Origin: Selaginella moellendorffii
Lineage: Eukaryota; Streptophyta; Lycopodiopsida; Selaginellales; Selaginellaceae
Direction of reading: 5' to 3'
Length of the DNA stretch: 64,000 nt
Assembly (NCBI RefSeq): GCF_000143415.4
Contig: NW_003314275.1
Span: 1,912,697-1,976,696, forward strand
Shown here: positions 47,391 to 59,069 of the stretch, piece after piece
How positions within the stretch are numbered: position 1 is the first letter of the stretch
Layout: each line of letters starts with the position of its first letter
Program-made: the position numbers and the translations under genes
Notes under the pieces: generated by a model
Database searches by the model: none
Told to the model about the DNA's origin: nothing
What the model saw: the letters and a program-made list of their open reading frames with translations, nothing else

Positions 47391-47648
47391 ATGGCAAGCA
47401 CAAAATCTGTAAGTGAGGCAGAAAAGGAGACGGAGAAGGAGATAGGTGAAGATGTAGAATATATAAGTCTTCCAAACTCCCCGTACTATACTCCAGGTGA
47501 TTATTTTTCTGAACAAACAGCAACATTAACAACTATCGAGAACGCCCCAGTAACGTCAGAGACAACAATCCAAAGCAAAACAACTGACCCGGAGAAAGAT
47601 GATAGTACTGCTGAGAGTACCAAAAAGGAGGTGTCCACTAGCGCTTAG
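47391..47648 (+). CDS. Small acidic Ser/Thr-rich protein, copy B (85 aa)
   Basis: Counterpart of 1839-2096 with the same length and only a few substitutions. It begins MASTKSVSEAEKE, with no recognised domain. An acceptor-like TTTTAG lies just upstream, and a palindrome follows the stop at 47657. Confidence 0.45.
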   Translation: MASTKSVSEAEKETEKEIGEDVEYISLPNSPYYTPGDYFSEQTATLTTIENAPVTSETTIQSKTTDPEKDDSTAESTKKEVSTSA

Positions 47649-48274
47649 GCTTATAATGGCGTGTGCCCTCATGCCATTTACTTGATCACCAAATACCTTT
47701 TTCCCTTTGCACTAGTATATCTTAATACCGGTCTGAGAAATAGAATGGCATGTGCCCTCAGGCCTTTTACTAAATCACCTTTGAAAGAAATGCAAGCCTC
47801 TATGTCGTAAAAAAAAGGTACTAGAGAAATATGAATGTTATTTAGTTTCATGAAAATACACTAAGGGTCAAATGAGTTAAATGACTTCTCCAGACTAGCA
47901 ATGCCTCTTGCTACACCTTCACAATTAGATTCGTTAGAAAAAGATAACATTGAATAATATCTAAATGTTCTCACCATTAAGTTATATGTCTGGTTAATAG
48001 GAATGACGTTCATCTTGGAAAGCTCACCACACGTTCAATGAATAAACAAATAGTGTGTGCGCGCATGCCATCGCTCTTCTTTAGCTTCAGATTCGGCTTG
48101 TTCACCTTGACAATGAGATTTATTATACAACCAGATGGACTCAGTCTGGACACAAAGTCACCGCGCTAGTCACCATGCCCCAGATATGTCTAGCCTCTGG
48201 ACAAAAAACATATAATTTCACGTCATTTTCAAATACTTGAAAATTTATACCTAGTCCCATTTTACTAAATAAAT

Positions 48275-48296
48275 CCCACTTTAACGAAATAGAGCT
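48275..48296 (-). repeat. Right terminal inverted repeat, copy B
   Basis: Exact reverse complement of 38509-38530. Confidence 0.9.
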
Positions 48297-49090
48297 TCAA
48301 AGGGAAATTCAAGAAAAGTTTCTTTAAGAATGAGTCATCAAGGTTCCGGAAAGGCAGATCCGGTGGCTAGCAAGCAAGTACGTGGGGGAGTCAAGCAAAA
48401 AGAGACAAACCCACAAATAAAAAAGTCAAGTCTGCTAGTAGCGTGGGAAACAATGTATGCTTCAATTGCGGTGAAGCGGGACACTTTTCGAGGGAATGTC
48501 CATACCCAAAGAAGGCTAGAGCCAATATGGCCATTAAGTCGGGTGAAATCCAAACTAAAGTACGTGATCCAGTCCCTCACTCAAAGTTACTTATTACACG
48601 AGCAACTTTGGTAGAGAGTCATCCGCGACATCTACTAGACCTCTGAGGGAAGCTCAGAGGTAGCTTTGTTAAGATCCTTATTGACATGGGTGCTTCGGAT
48701 AATTTTGTGGTTGTAGACATAGTCCAGCAAGCTAAACTAACAGTGCAGTGGCTAGGTGAACTAAGGACTATAGAGCACCGATGAGGTACTTCAACAAACA
48801 AGAGTTGAATTAGGGATTTGGAAAGTGGATATGGATTTCACTATATTGAACATGGCGGGATTTGACGTATTCTTTAGGATGGATTGGTTCAATCGATTCG
48901 TGGTAGCATTGCATGGACAAGGTAAGAACCTTGTGGTACTGGCAAATACCCAGGGAAAATGATCTAGAGTGGAGGCCCAGGATCTAAAGGTAGGGCAATG
49001 TAAGGCTAAAGACTCCTGTTTGAACCTGGTGTCCACGAGAGGACAACTCACTAAAAGAACCAAGGCAGCATTTTTATGCTTACTCTCAGT

Positions 49091-49441
49091 TGTAAGCAAC
49101 CAAAGGGATTGACATTTGGCAGGTCCAATTTGCTCCCGCTGGGCTCGACCCGAGGGGTAGGGTGTCAAAAGAGCAGGGCTCTCGGGAGAGCTGCGGCTCT
49201 CAACTTCCGTTCACGAGGGCGTGAACTTGTAGGGAAGCATGGTGGATTATAAGCAACCAAAGGGAACGACTTGAAAGACAGTCCATGGGGTTCAAATATA
49301 GAGGGAAAGGGCCCATGAATAAGAGTGCACCCCCTTTTCCAATCGGTCAAGGGTCTTGGGATAGCTGGAGTTAAATGTCCTTGGGTTTGAATAGTACTGG
49401 GCTGGGTGACCTCCTGGGAAGTCCAAATTCAGGAACTTACA
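49091..49441 (+). mobile_element. Cassandra-like TRIM mini-retrotransposon (351 bp)
   Basis: Starts TGTAAGCAACCAAAGGG, ends GGAACTTACA, and is flanked by perfect TCAGT duplications (49086-49090, 49442-49446). G1 reads continuously across the site. A second TATAAGCAACCAAAGGG at 49248 starts the 3' LTR (49248-49441, 194 bp); the 5' LTR is reduced to a short stub. It carries a 5S rRNA-like stretch, the hallmark of Cassandra elements. Confidence 0.8.
49366..49424 (+). other. 5S rRNA-derived segment in the mini-element LTR
   Basis: It resembles the plant 5S rRNA middle and 3' part: GTTAA, then CTTGGG, AGTACTGGGCTGGGTGACC and CTCCTGGGAAGTCC. This covers the internal Pol III control region. It is too short and diverged to be a 5S gene. 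Confidence 0.8.
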
Positions 49442-51519
49442 TCAGTGAGGAGTGACAAAAAACTAACTTAAGGAGTTGGTGGAAAAAGGGTATGTTAGGT
49501 TAAGCAAGTCATTGTATAGTGCACCGGTGTTATTTGTGCAAGCTAGTAGAGGGTGCTAAGGCGGTGGTTCGTCCACCCTATTGTTTGAACAGAAAAAAAC
49601 TCGAGGAGCTTAAATGCTAACTTAAGGAGTTGGTGGAAAAAGGGTATGTTAGGTTAAGCAAGTCACTGTATAGTGCACCGGTGTTATTTGTGAAAAAGAA
49701 AGATGGATCTATGCATATGTGCATAGACTACTGGTTGCTCAACAAGTATACAAAGAAGAACAAGTACCCTTTACCAAGGATTGAGGACCTGTTCGATAGG
49801 TTGGGAAAGGCGAAATACTTCTCGAGAATCGACCTAAAGTCAGGATACTACTAGATCAGGGTAGCAAAGGAAGATGTTGAGAAGACAACCTATTGGACAA
49901 GGTATGGAAGTTTTGAGTTTCTAGTGATGCCCTTAGGGCTGTGTAATGCACCAATAACATTCTCAACGTTGATGAACCATATTTTTGTACCCTATTTAGA
50001 TCATTTTGTGGTCGTCTACATTGACGACATCTTGATCTATAGTGAGACACTAGAGGAGCATGCCAAACACTTGACAAAAGTGTTAGAGAAACTAAGGGAA
50101 CACCAGCTGTATGCTAAAGAAAGCAAATGTGAATTTGCTCAACAAAAGGTAAAATTTATCGGGCATGTAGTGGGCAAGGACGGGCTCAAGGTGGACCATG
50201 AAGTGATCCAGGAATGGGAACGACCATCGAATGTACACGAGTTAAAGGCATTCTTGGGGCTATGCAACAACTACCGAAAGTTTATCAAATACTATTTGAG
50301 AGTAGCCCTACCTTTAACAGACCAAACGGGAAAAAGGAAGATGGTATGGACAGTGGAATGCGAGGTGGCATTTGTCCACCTCAAAGGGAAGTTGAGAAAG
50401 GCTCCCATGTTGGCATTACCAGACTTTGGTAAGAACTTTGAGGTAGAAACGGATACTTCAAATTTTGCATTACGTGCAGTTTTGAAGCAAGAAAACCATC
50501 CAATAGTGTTCTTCTCAAAGAAGTTGGACAAGGCTCAGCATAAGTGGCCTACCCATGAAAAAGAATTGTTTACGGTGGTCAAGGCGCTCAAGGAGTGGCA
50601 ACACTACCTTAGGAGACACTTCAAAGTTTACACGGATAATGTGGCAACAAAACATTTTTGTCACAACCCGACCTGATAGGGAAATAGGGTCGGTGGGCCA
50701 ATGCTTTGGCCAAGTTTGATTGCGAGATTTTGTATAAACCTGGGAAGAGCAACATTGTGGCAGATGATCTAAGTCAAAAAGCGAGCTTGAAGTTGCTGAT
50801 ATCCAGCGCGATAGCAACCTTTTGGGATGATGTTCAGATAGCGTACAAGAACGATGGTCTAGCACAAGAAGTGTTGCTAAGGAACCATGAGGTGCGGGAA
50901 GCTCATCAGAGAGGTGATGGAAGAGAAAACAAGTTATGTGGAATGCAATGGACTCATCTACTATAAGCAAACAAGGGTTATGTTCTAAAAGGGGAACTAA
51001 GGAAGGTAGCCTTAGAAGAGTGTCATGACAGACCTCTTGCGGGACATGGCGAAGTGCCCAAAATGATAATGATAATGATGATACTCAAGAGGAAGTATCA
51101 CTGGCTAAATATAGCTAAGGACGTTTAAGACTATGTAAAGACATGTCCAACACGTCAACAAGTCAAAACCGTGACTAAGGCTAGTGGGGGCTTGTTACAA
51201 AGCATCCCCATTCCAGATCGTGCATGGAAATGTCTTACAATGGATTTCATCACGGGACTCCCCCCAAGTGAGGGGTTTGATGCGATATTCGTGGTGGTGG
51301 ACCAATTTTTGAAAATGGCACATTTCATACCCACCACAATGAAGGTGGATGCGGAAGGTGTGGCGAAGCTGTTCTTTAAATAAGTGGTTCAAGTGCGGGG
51401 AAGGTCAAAAGAGATTATCTCAGATCGAGATAAGATCTTCACCAATAGGTACTGGAGAACTCTCCTAGAGCAGTATTGCACCAAGTTGAAATTCAGCACA
51501 GCCTATCACCCACAGACAG

Positions 51520-51566
51520 GTATTGGGTATTAAATCAAGTTTGATGGCACTAACACTTCTTGACAG
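51520..51566 (+). other. Conserved 47-nt putative intron in G3 integrase
   Basis: GTATTGGGTATT to CTTCTTGACAG with CACTAAC, at the same codon position as 27858-27904 in G1. Confidence 0.75.
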
Positions 51567-51984
51567 ACAGACAAACGGAAAGGGTGAATAGGCAGCTGGA
51601 GGATTATTTGCAATGCTATGTCTCCAAAGACCAAACTGATTGGGTAAGTCATTTGGGACTTGTGGAAATGTGCTATAACAACTCACCACACTCGAGTATT
51701 GGGGTGAGTCCATGGGAAGTCATCAATGGGCGAGCTATTAAAGGTCCTGTGGAACTCGGCGTGGCCAAGTATCATAGAAGGCTACCTGCAATGGAGGCAT
51801 TCACGGTGGAAAGACTTAATATTTGGAATCTAGTGAGGGATTCCTTGGAATGGGCTTAACAAAGGCAAACCAAGTATGCAAACTAGAAGCACCGAGACGT
51901 AGAGTTCTAGCCTGGGGAGAAGGTGTGGCTAAACACCAAGAACCTAAAGCTACCAAATGGGATCAACCAAAAGCTGACCCAAAG

Positions 51985-52035
51985 GTAAAATGCATGTATT
52001 TCTGGAAAGGAACTGATCCTAAGTTCCTTGAGCAG
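51985..52035 (+). other. Conserved 51-nt putative intron in G3 integrase
   Basis: GTAAAATGCATG to CCTTGAGCAG, same site as 27388-27439 in G1 but one base shorter. Confidence 0.7.
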
Positions 52036-52417
52036 GTTCGTGGGGCCTTACGAGATTGAGGCACAAATTGGTAGGGTGGCTTACTGCCTCCGACTACCTC
52101 GAGAGATGAGGAAGATGCACCCTGTGTTTCATGTGAACTTACTTAAGCCGTATTTTGAGGATTTTCTTCGCAAGGACTAAGTAAGGCCTTTACCTGAGGT
52201 TATCTAAGGGGAAGAGGAATACGAAGTCGAGGCCATCCTCAATGCGCACAAAAGCAAGTGACAAGGGCATGAGGTGAAGGAGTTCCATGTGAAGTGGAAA
52301 GGATTTCCACACTACAAAGTAACATGAGAACCGGAGAAGAACTTAGCGAATGCGTGGGATTTAGTGGAGGAATTTTTGCAAGGTAGAACTTTATGTACTT
52401 ATGCAAAATTCAATTAA

Positions 52418-52820
52418 AGAATCTATTTTGAGAAATGAAGCAATGTCATATGTTGGGACCCAAAGGCATGCCAGAGGTAAGTTAATTAGCATGGGTTAGC
52501 TATGTTGACTAGGCATAGGAAACTACACCCAACTCCCTACAAAGATGTCAAATCCGTAGACATATTCTACAGAGGTTGGGTTCGAGTCCCGACCCTCTAG
52601 TAAAGCAAGGCTAGGTTCAAGTCCCAACCCCATACTAGGGCGTGGTGAAGGGAGGGGTACAGAGACACCTATATTCCATTGTCATGGGCTCTTGGCCAAG
52701 GAGGCTAATGTAGGCACACCGCTAAGTGGGGAGATGCCCCCAGAAACATGGTCAACAAGTCGTAAGATTAAAAAGAGGCATTTGATGTGGGTATCGAACT
52801 TCTTCTATAGGTGGTGGAGT
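52418..52820 (+). other. 3' non-coding region of G3
   Basis: Aligns with G1 26603-27005. Contains GGTTCGAGTCC near 52578 and GGTTCAAGTCC near 52614. Ends in the polypurine tract GTGGTGGAGT (52811-52820). Confidence 0.65.
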
Positions 52821-53890
52821 TGTAAGGAACCAACTCCCTAAGGTGTCGAAGGCTAAAGGATCCTTGAAGGCATGACCAAAATGATAAAAAGTTCATCAGA
52901 TGAGACCGAGTTCAAGATTGAGTCCGAGACCAACTTCGAGACCGAGTTCGAGACCGAGTCCAAGACCGAGTTCGAGACCGAGTTCGAGATCTGATATCGA
53001 ATTTGAGACCAAGTTCGAGATCCAGTCTGAGGTTGGGTCCAAGATCGAATCCGAGACCGAGTCTGAAGTCGAGTCCAAGATCGAGTCCAAGACCGAGTCC
53101 AAATACTAATACAGGTCATGGGTGAAAGCTCAAAGCGTGTGTCTCCCAGGGGGGGCTGTAGGGGGTTCCAAAAGTATAGTAGGGATAGTGAGGTCTAGGA
53201 ACCAGTCTTGAAGGAACTCTTCAGTGGTGCTTCCAAACTGACTTGAGGTTGAGACTGGGGCCGAGGGGCCTTGGGTGGGAGTGAGCATAGACTCGGATGG
53301 TGCCAGAGGGGCCACCCAAGGAAATGCTCAAGAGTAACTCCCACTCCTGGAAAGGAAACCGACTGCAGTGCTCCCGGCTCATGTGGAGTGGTGCCCCACT
53401 TGAGTACCTTGCAACTCATTGGTCCTCGCCCTTCTTAGGGACTTGAGCCTTCCCTTTGGGATGGAAGTGGGGGAGTAGGGGTACCCATACCGGGCCGTTA
53501 GGCGATGGTGTTTTTCCCCGGTGTTCCGAAGCAAGTGTTGCACCCAAAGCTTGGGATTTAGAAGGTCCTATAATCAAATCTTGTTGTACCAAAGAATGTA
53601 AGGAACCTGGTGGCTTAGTGTACTTGGTTGCTTGTGTCTGCAGGGAGTGTAGCCGAACCTTAAGTCCAGTTTAACCTGGGGAGGGGGATTGGGAGAGATT
53701 TGGGAATCCGTGGATGGATGGCTAACACTCCATTACTCGTGTAGTGAATAGTTGAAACCAAATAGGACCAAGTAAGAGTTGGTAGAATAGGTGGGAACCT
53801 TGGCGAAGGAACTTAGCTAAGGCCAAGGCAGTGTTAGTTAGATAGATGAGGTAAACTGGCAAATTGGAAAGGAAAAATTTGTGGCTTACA
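52821..53890 (+). repeat. 3' LTR of G3
   Basis: TGTAAGGAACC to GTGGCTTACA, 1,070 bp, diverged from the G1 LTRs but with the same layout including the array (52900-53108). It is inserted in an E-type LTR. Confidence 0.85.
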
Positions 53891-54405
53891 ATGGCAAGGA
53901 CATCCTAGAGGATAATGGAACTTAGTGGTCGGGCTTGTGGGCCTTGTCCTAGTGGTAATGTTGGCGAACACAGCCATAGATAGAAAAGGGACTTAATAGG
54001 GACTATAAAAAGGATGTTGGGAAAGGTTTTTCTCCATGTTTATGGGCATCCTAAGGATGCTAAGGAGTGGATCTGGGATGATCACTCATGGATGGATGGC
54101 CTAGTCTTTGAAAGACAGGATTGTGATGCAGATGGTGTTGAATCACCGATATGACAAAGGTGAATAGGCATAGCTTTAGCATAACGGGCTAATATGTTAA
54201 TGGTACCTTTGGGTGTCAATCATGGGATCAGACACATGGAGCACTTAGACCAAGTGCAAAGGTTGAGTGGCATGGATGTCATTCTCAGGGCTAGCATGTC
54301 CCCAAATCTAGAATAAGACTTATGGAGGTTGTGAGTGAGACTCCTCGAAGTGGTCAAAGATATGGTTAAGTGACTAAAGTAAAATGGAAAATTTAGTCGC
54401 TTACA
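53891..54405 (+). repeat. E-type LTR, terminal part
   Basis: Aligns with 18335-18842 and ends AGTCGCTTACA. Probably the right end of the E4 LTR started at 38001. Marks the right edge of the transposon nest. Confidence 0.75.
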
Positions 54406-55329
54406 CAATCCCTTATGTAATACTTTTGCAATTTATGGCAACATTAGTGCAGACATAATGGAACATCTTTGATGGTGGATCCTATTGTATATGCCTCTCT
54501 AGTTTATATTAATGAACCTCATATATTTGTACAGTGTTGGCTTTGAAATCTATAGATAAGATGTCAAGTAATCCATTAAATCTTCAAGTGCATCTATAAA
54601 TAAAAAACAGTTGAATTGCTAAAACCTCTAAAATCTAGAAATATTTGAATTCCTACAATGAGATATGTAAGAATTTACTCTAAACTTGAAATTATATATT
54701 TGTGTACTCTTTATTATCACTCTCAAATGTTGAAGAAGAGTTTGAATCATATGGGATAAACTGTCCATTTATACCATTTTGCTTTTCTATGAGACCTGGC
54801 AAAATTCTCAAGCAAAAATGTCATTATCTATAGCAAAGAAGTTTGAAATTGATAATAGAAACTTACTTATATTTCTTACACCTAATTGTGTATACTATAT
54901 GTCAAAACCTTCGTACAAATCCTATCATCAAAAGAGAATAGGACTATTTAACTATTTCAATTATGAATCACTTTGCTATTGCTTTTGATTTTTCAGTACC
55001 AATACCCACCCAACGACAAGCAATCCTCACCTAAAAAATGACCCTAATCAAAGGATGAGTATAGATATGCTATGGGCCATAACATGGGATGTGCATAATA
55101 GGTATGTATGCTTGACCATTAAAATCATCTCATCACATTGGATGCCCATCAAATGTGCATCATAGCAACATAATTATGTTGGGCCAACCAAATGTCACCA
55201 CATGGCAGATGTAATATCATGTGGTACATGCTTTTTTCACGAAGCACCAGTTTACAAATAACACACCATACAATAAAGGAATCGCATCCCAAGCTCAAGG
55301 GCAAGGATAATCACTAATTATCTACTATA
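54406..55329. other. AT-rich sequence, nothing recognised
   Basis: No repeat shared with the left part of the window and no frame with a recognisable domain. A 69-codon frame at 54779-54988 (+) has AT-driven composition and no support. Confidence 0.5.
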
Positions 55330-55690
55330 TTGAAGGTCCTTTGAAGTCGCAAACTCATAGCTTGGCTGGGGGGAATGGATCTATTGCAAGGACGATTCAC
55401 GGAGATTAGATCTCTTGATGGCCTCACCATGACGGCATGGCATGTGTACCATGTCATTGCCTCTAAGGGAGCTTGTTAACTTGAGCAAGGGTTAGTGGGC
55501 CTTGTATGTCAATTGGGACCTTTCTTTTGCTGAAATCAGAAGATGGACACACGCTATGTTTAATAGCCAGTTCGCCACAAGGATTGGGGAATTTCATTTG
55601 GATATGATTATGGTGATCAAGTACATTGGCGGTGAAGCTATTGCTTAAAGTTTATTCATCTTGTATTACTATGATCTAGCTTTATCCCAC
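55330..55690 (+). pseudogene. Degenerate gene-like segment, member 1
   Basis: Aligns imperfectly with 57690-58010: shared pieces include ATTAGATCT, GCCTCT, and a partly open frame reading FNSQFATRIGEFHLDMI against FNVMAIRIRESSIDVI, then EAI. Stops occur in all frames. No family recognised; probably an old repeat or pseudogene. Confidence 0.35.
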
Positions 55691-57004
55691 ATTTATCAGG
55701 TTGAATAAAATTGAGATTTGATTTCATCAACAAATAGAAGAGGATCATGTCAAGGAAGGATGTGACAAGAGGAGTGGCAAATAGATCCAAAGGTGGAAGA
55801 ACTAGAGGAGTTTAGCAAACGAATGGCTCAAGAGGGGTATATTGTAATCCATAAGTTTCGTGCTTCTTGGTGAGTGCTATAAAACCCCATAAACATTTAA
55901 TGAATGAATGATTCTTGCAACCACTATAAATTATTTGATTTGTCTTGATTAATGGTGGCTGGGATCAGTGAATGTAATTGCCTTGGATAAATAAGGTTCT
56001 TGAGAAAGGAGCAACCTTTAAGTCTGATATTGGAAGTTAAAAGCAATTGGTTGATTTTGAGGAAGTTTAGTCCATCAATTAAGCTCTGAGCAATTGAGTT
56101 GAGCTCTTGTTATTTCGATTTTGCAATAGCATAGTGAAAAAGGGAAAGGGAAAGTGTAGTACCTGAATGAATGTGTGTCTGTTTGCTGAAGGAGGAGGAG
56201 GATGTACCCCACTGCCAGCACTATAAAGGTAGACTTGTCCAGAACACACCAAAGCTGCTGCTTATTCCTCCCCAACTAGGATACTTTCTCTGACGCTATT
56301 ATGGTTCCATTAGCAAGTGTTTCACTCCAATCTTGCTCATCTTCACTATGTGACCCAAGCTCTCCATAAGCTGATTTTTCTGTGCAGTTTTACTTGCTCC
56401 TCCAATGATAATTAGCTTCTACCTGGTATAGGAGAGAAATTAGAATGCAAAGTTGAAGGAATTTTGAAAACCACATACTTGGCCTCTGTAAGGGATCGTA
56501 AGCACCACTCCAAGTCCTTTTCTCTTTGAGCTGCTTGACAACCATAAGCGCGTGACAACCAAGTAATCCAAAATTCACTACTAAACAAAAGTCATGCCAA
56601 GGCCTCATTTTCTACCATCGACAGATCCTTTCTCAAGTCTGCAGCCTTTTTTTGCCACTTTACCTGCGCTATAATGGCACACATCTATCATAGCATCTCA
56701 TAGCATCATGGAGGCAAGTTTATTACCTCTTCATCTCTCAATGATTGAAGCTCACTTAGAATTTCATCCCAAAAAGTTGATGTTTTATAATGCCCCCTTT
56801 TTTTTCTTCAGTTCACCTGCAAACTCTCATACATTAGTGCACTTGACCAAACTTGCCAAACCATACCAGAGCTATTTCATTGGTGTCACTGTCGACTTTG
56901 TCCTCAAACGACAAACGGGAAAAGCCTTTCACTGGAGTATATTTCTATATATGTAATCTAGATAGTAGATCACAACAAAAGGGCAGGACCATAAAAACCT
57001 AATA

Positions 57005-57035
<31 letters not shown>

Positions 57036-57689
57036 CACTTGTCCAATTGATTACAAATTATCATGCCAATCCACAAAAAGCAAGAATCATGCCACTATAA
57101 TTTTGCAAACATAAAACTCTCAGATATGAATAACCATAACCATTTCTAAGAGATACATCTAAACCTTGAATTTCACAAATTGAAGGGTAAGAGAATATCT
57201 ATCCCCCGATGCCAATAGCACTTTTAAATAAAGAAGTATGATAACAACCATTTCAAGTCATGAGGACCCACAAAGGGCATCATACCATCCTATTTACTGC
57301 TGGTGCGAAGTTAGACATGTAGGTTCAAAGATGGCAAGTAGTTCATCACAAAGGTTTGTGGTGGCAGTGAGGTACTCACAAAGTCATTAGTGTTGCCATT
57401 ACTAGAAGAAGAGAGGGAAGGGCAGCTCAAAATTGAAAAGTGGTTTTTTGTCCCATTGTTGTTTGTATGTAGTGTAGTGTAGAGTGAAGTGTAGGACAGT
57501 TTCAATGCACATAAGTAACAAATCATATCCTCCTAGGGTAGTTTACATCCTTCCCAATTACCAACTTTTGAGTGCAAGTGATGTTGTTCTGTTTGATAGC
57601 ATGCCAGGATTTTGTGATGGTGGTGTCCCAAGATAGCAATATCAATAAGCTGTTTGTGGGTTGATGGCTAGTAAATTGTGTTGGAATTT
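55691..57689. other. AT-rich sequence with weak coding traces
   Basis: Mostly featureless. On the minus strand about 56240-56610 there are short open stretches next to splice-like sites (for example GASKTAQKNQLMESLGHIVK near 56310-56395), which might be old exons. No family recognised. Confidence 0.3.
57011..57035 (+). repeat. (GA)n microsatellite
   Basis: Uninterrupted GA dinucleotides, 25 bp. Confidence 0.95.
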
Positions 57690-58010
57690 TGGATCATGTT
57701 AAGCCCCTTAAAGCCACCATTAGAAAGACAATTCACAAATATTAGATCTATGGGGTACCATAGATCCACATCACTGCCTCTGGGTAGGAGCTGGTAACTC
57801 CCTTATGCAAGCACTGGCTCGAAGGTAGTGTATGTCTACTTGGACATTCTTATGTTGGAATGACACCATGGAAGAAAACCACTCATGATAGCTGGTTCAA
57901 CGTGATGGCCATAAGGATTAGAGAATCTAGTATAGATGTCATCAATTACATTAGCATTGAGGCCATTGAAGAAGTTATTGCTTGAAAGTTTGTGTTTGAG
58001 CAACAAGGAT
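57690..58010 (+). pseudogene. Degenerate gene-like segment, member 2
   Basis: Diverged relative of 55330-55690 in the same orientation, with stops in all frames. Confidence 0.35.
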
Positions 58011-58034
58011 AACTTAATTGCTGATCAAATGTAA

Positions 58035-58350
58035 AACAACTCTCGCAAAAGCCATCTCTTAGTGTTATCATATTGTAAGCATAATTATTTTGCAAACAAT
58101 TGTTTTAGCTATTGTCAAGAGCTTGTGCAAAATCAGCTTTTTTTTTATCATGGAATCAAGAAATTGTGAGGACTACCACTGTTTGAGGTATAAACACTAG
58201 GCTTATACCTATTATTAGCAAATTTGTCCCATACTTTCCAAGAGCAATGGCAGATTCATTGAGCATTTTAAAACTCTTATGGCATTCTTTGATTGCCTTG
58301 TTAGAGTAAGTAAGTGATAGTTTGAATGAATGAGTAAAAAAGTAAAAAAA
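58035..58350 (-). pseudogene. Degenerate gene-like segment, inverted relative of 58985-59340
   Basis: The minus-strand frame contains SLTYSNKAIKECHK and, downstream, a stretch resembling D-F-A-Q-A-L-D-N-S, then CLQNNY and ITLRDG. The plus-strand relative has SLTYSSEVIKECDE, then DDICQALEDSWRDCLQFNY and ITMRDG. The shared residues suggest descent from one coding sequence. No family recognised. Confidence 0.4.
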
Positions 58351-58984
58351 CAAAGAGAAGAAGCATTTAGGATATCTATCTAGCCCTCAAATATTGACTC
58401 TGCACTTTTAAATAATGTCAACTTTGTGGCTTGTTTTCATTTGAACTAAAGTCAATATGGTACCTTGAAATTGAAAATCTGTCATTATTTCCAAAGCTTG
58501 AAATGTTATTGTATCAATTGTACACTTGTACCAAACCATGGAAGAATGAAAAAGCTATTCCTATTGAGACATTGATTTTGCCCTGGGATAGCACTTGCAA
58601 GTCTCTTAGCACTTCTCAAAATGCCAAAAAAATATGGGTTAGCTAACAATCCCAACCCAAGATTAATTTAAAGGATGTCCAAAAGTTGCTTGACTAAAAG
58701 GATAAATGATCCAACAAAGTTTTTGAAAAAATCCACCTTTCTATATTGTGGCAAATAAAGTAAAACAAAGCTTTGATAATTCTTTAATAGGGGGTTGACA
58801 TTCCAATGCAACCTTTGGAGGAAAAACCAATCACTATCTGTTTTATTGCTCATTTTTCAAGATACCAAATTGACTTAGTTTTAAACTAAAACAAGTTGCA
58901 AACTTGAAATATATTGATGGAAGGATAAGTTCAACTTGAGCAAATCTCAATGCTTTTCATTTTATTAGCAGCTTTACTCTTTAG

Positions 58985-59038
58985 CTCATTTAGACCATCA
59001 CTTACATACTCTAGTGAGGTGATTAAAGAATGTGATGA

Positions 59039-59069
<31 letters not shown>

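Larger units (their letters stand above)
38606..48070. repeat. Dispersed palindrome family in copy B
   Basis: Clear copies near 38890, 39371, 40650, 40707, 40783, 41914, 42834, 43402, 43518, 45352, 45409, 46749, 46892, 47053, 47657 and 47743, in positions matching copy A apart from the missing one at copy A 6031 and the deleted interval. Confidence 0.8.
38509..48296 (-). mobile_element. DNA transposon, copy B (9.8 kb, inverted, internally deleted)
   Basis: Same 22-bp terminal repeats as copy A and opposite orientation. Sequence agrees with copy A to within a few percent by eye, apart from a 3.62 kb deletion at about 38965 (copy A 10651-14273), a rearranged intergenic region and small indels. 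Its two flanks are different elements (an E-type LTR on the left, chromovirus gag on the right), so no target duplication is expected or seen. Confidence 0.85.
48297..52417 (+). pseudogene. Decayed chromovirus gag-pol (G3), 5' truncated
   Basis: Begins inside gag where G1 would be at about 30833 and then follows the G1 order: zinc knuckle ([14 protein letters not shown]), protease remnant (LIDMGASDNFV), reverse transcriptase with YIDDILIYS, RNase H, integrase with HPQT, and a chromodomain region ending at the TAA near 52415. Many stops and frameshifts are present, often CGA to TGA or CAG to TAG. It is interrupted by a 5S-bearing mini-element (49091-49441), and a local duplication follows it (49463-49540 and 49617-49693). 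Both small introns of G1 are retained. It no longer encodes a functional product. Confidence 0.9.

Noticed and set aside
49366-49424. Functional 5S rRNA gene
   Set aside because: The 5' third is missing, several positions differ, and it lies within the LTR of a mini-element.
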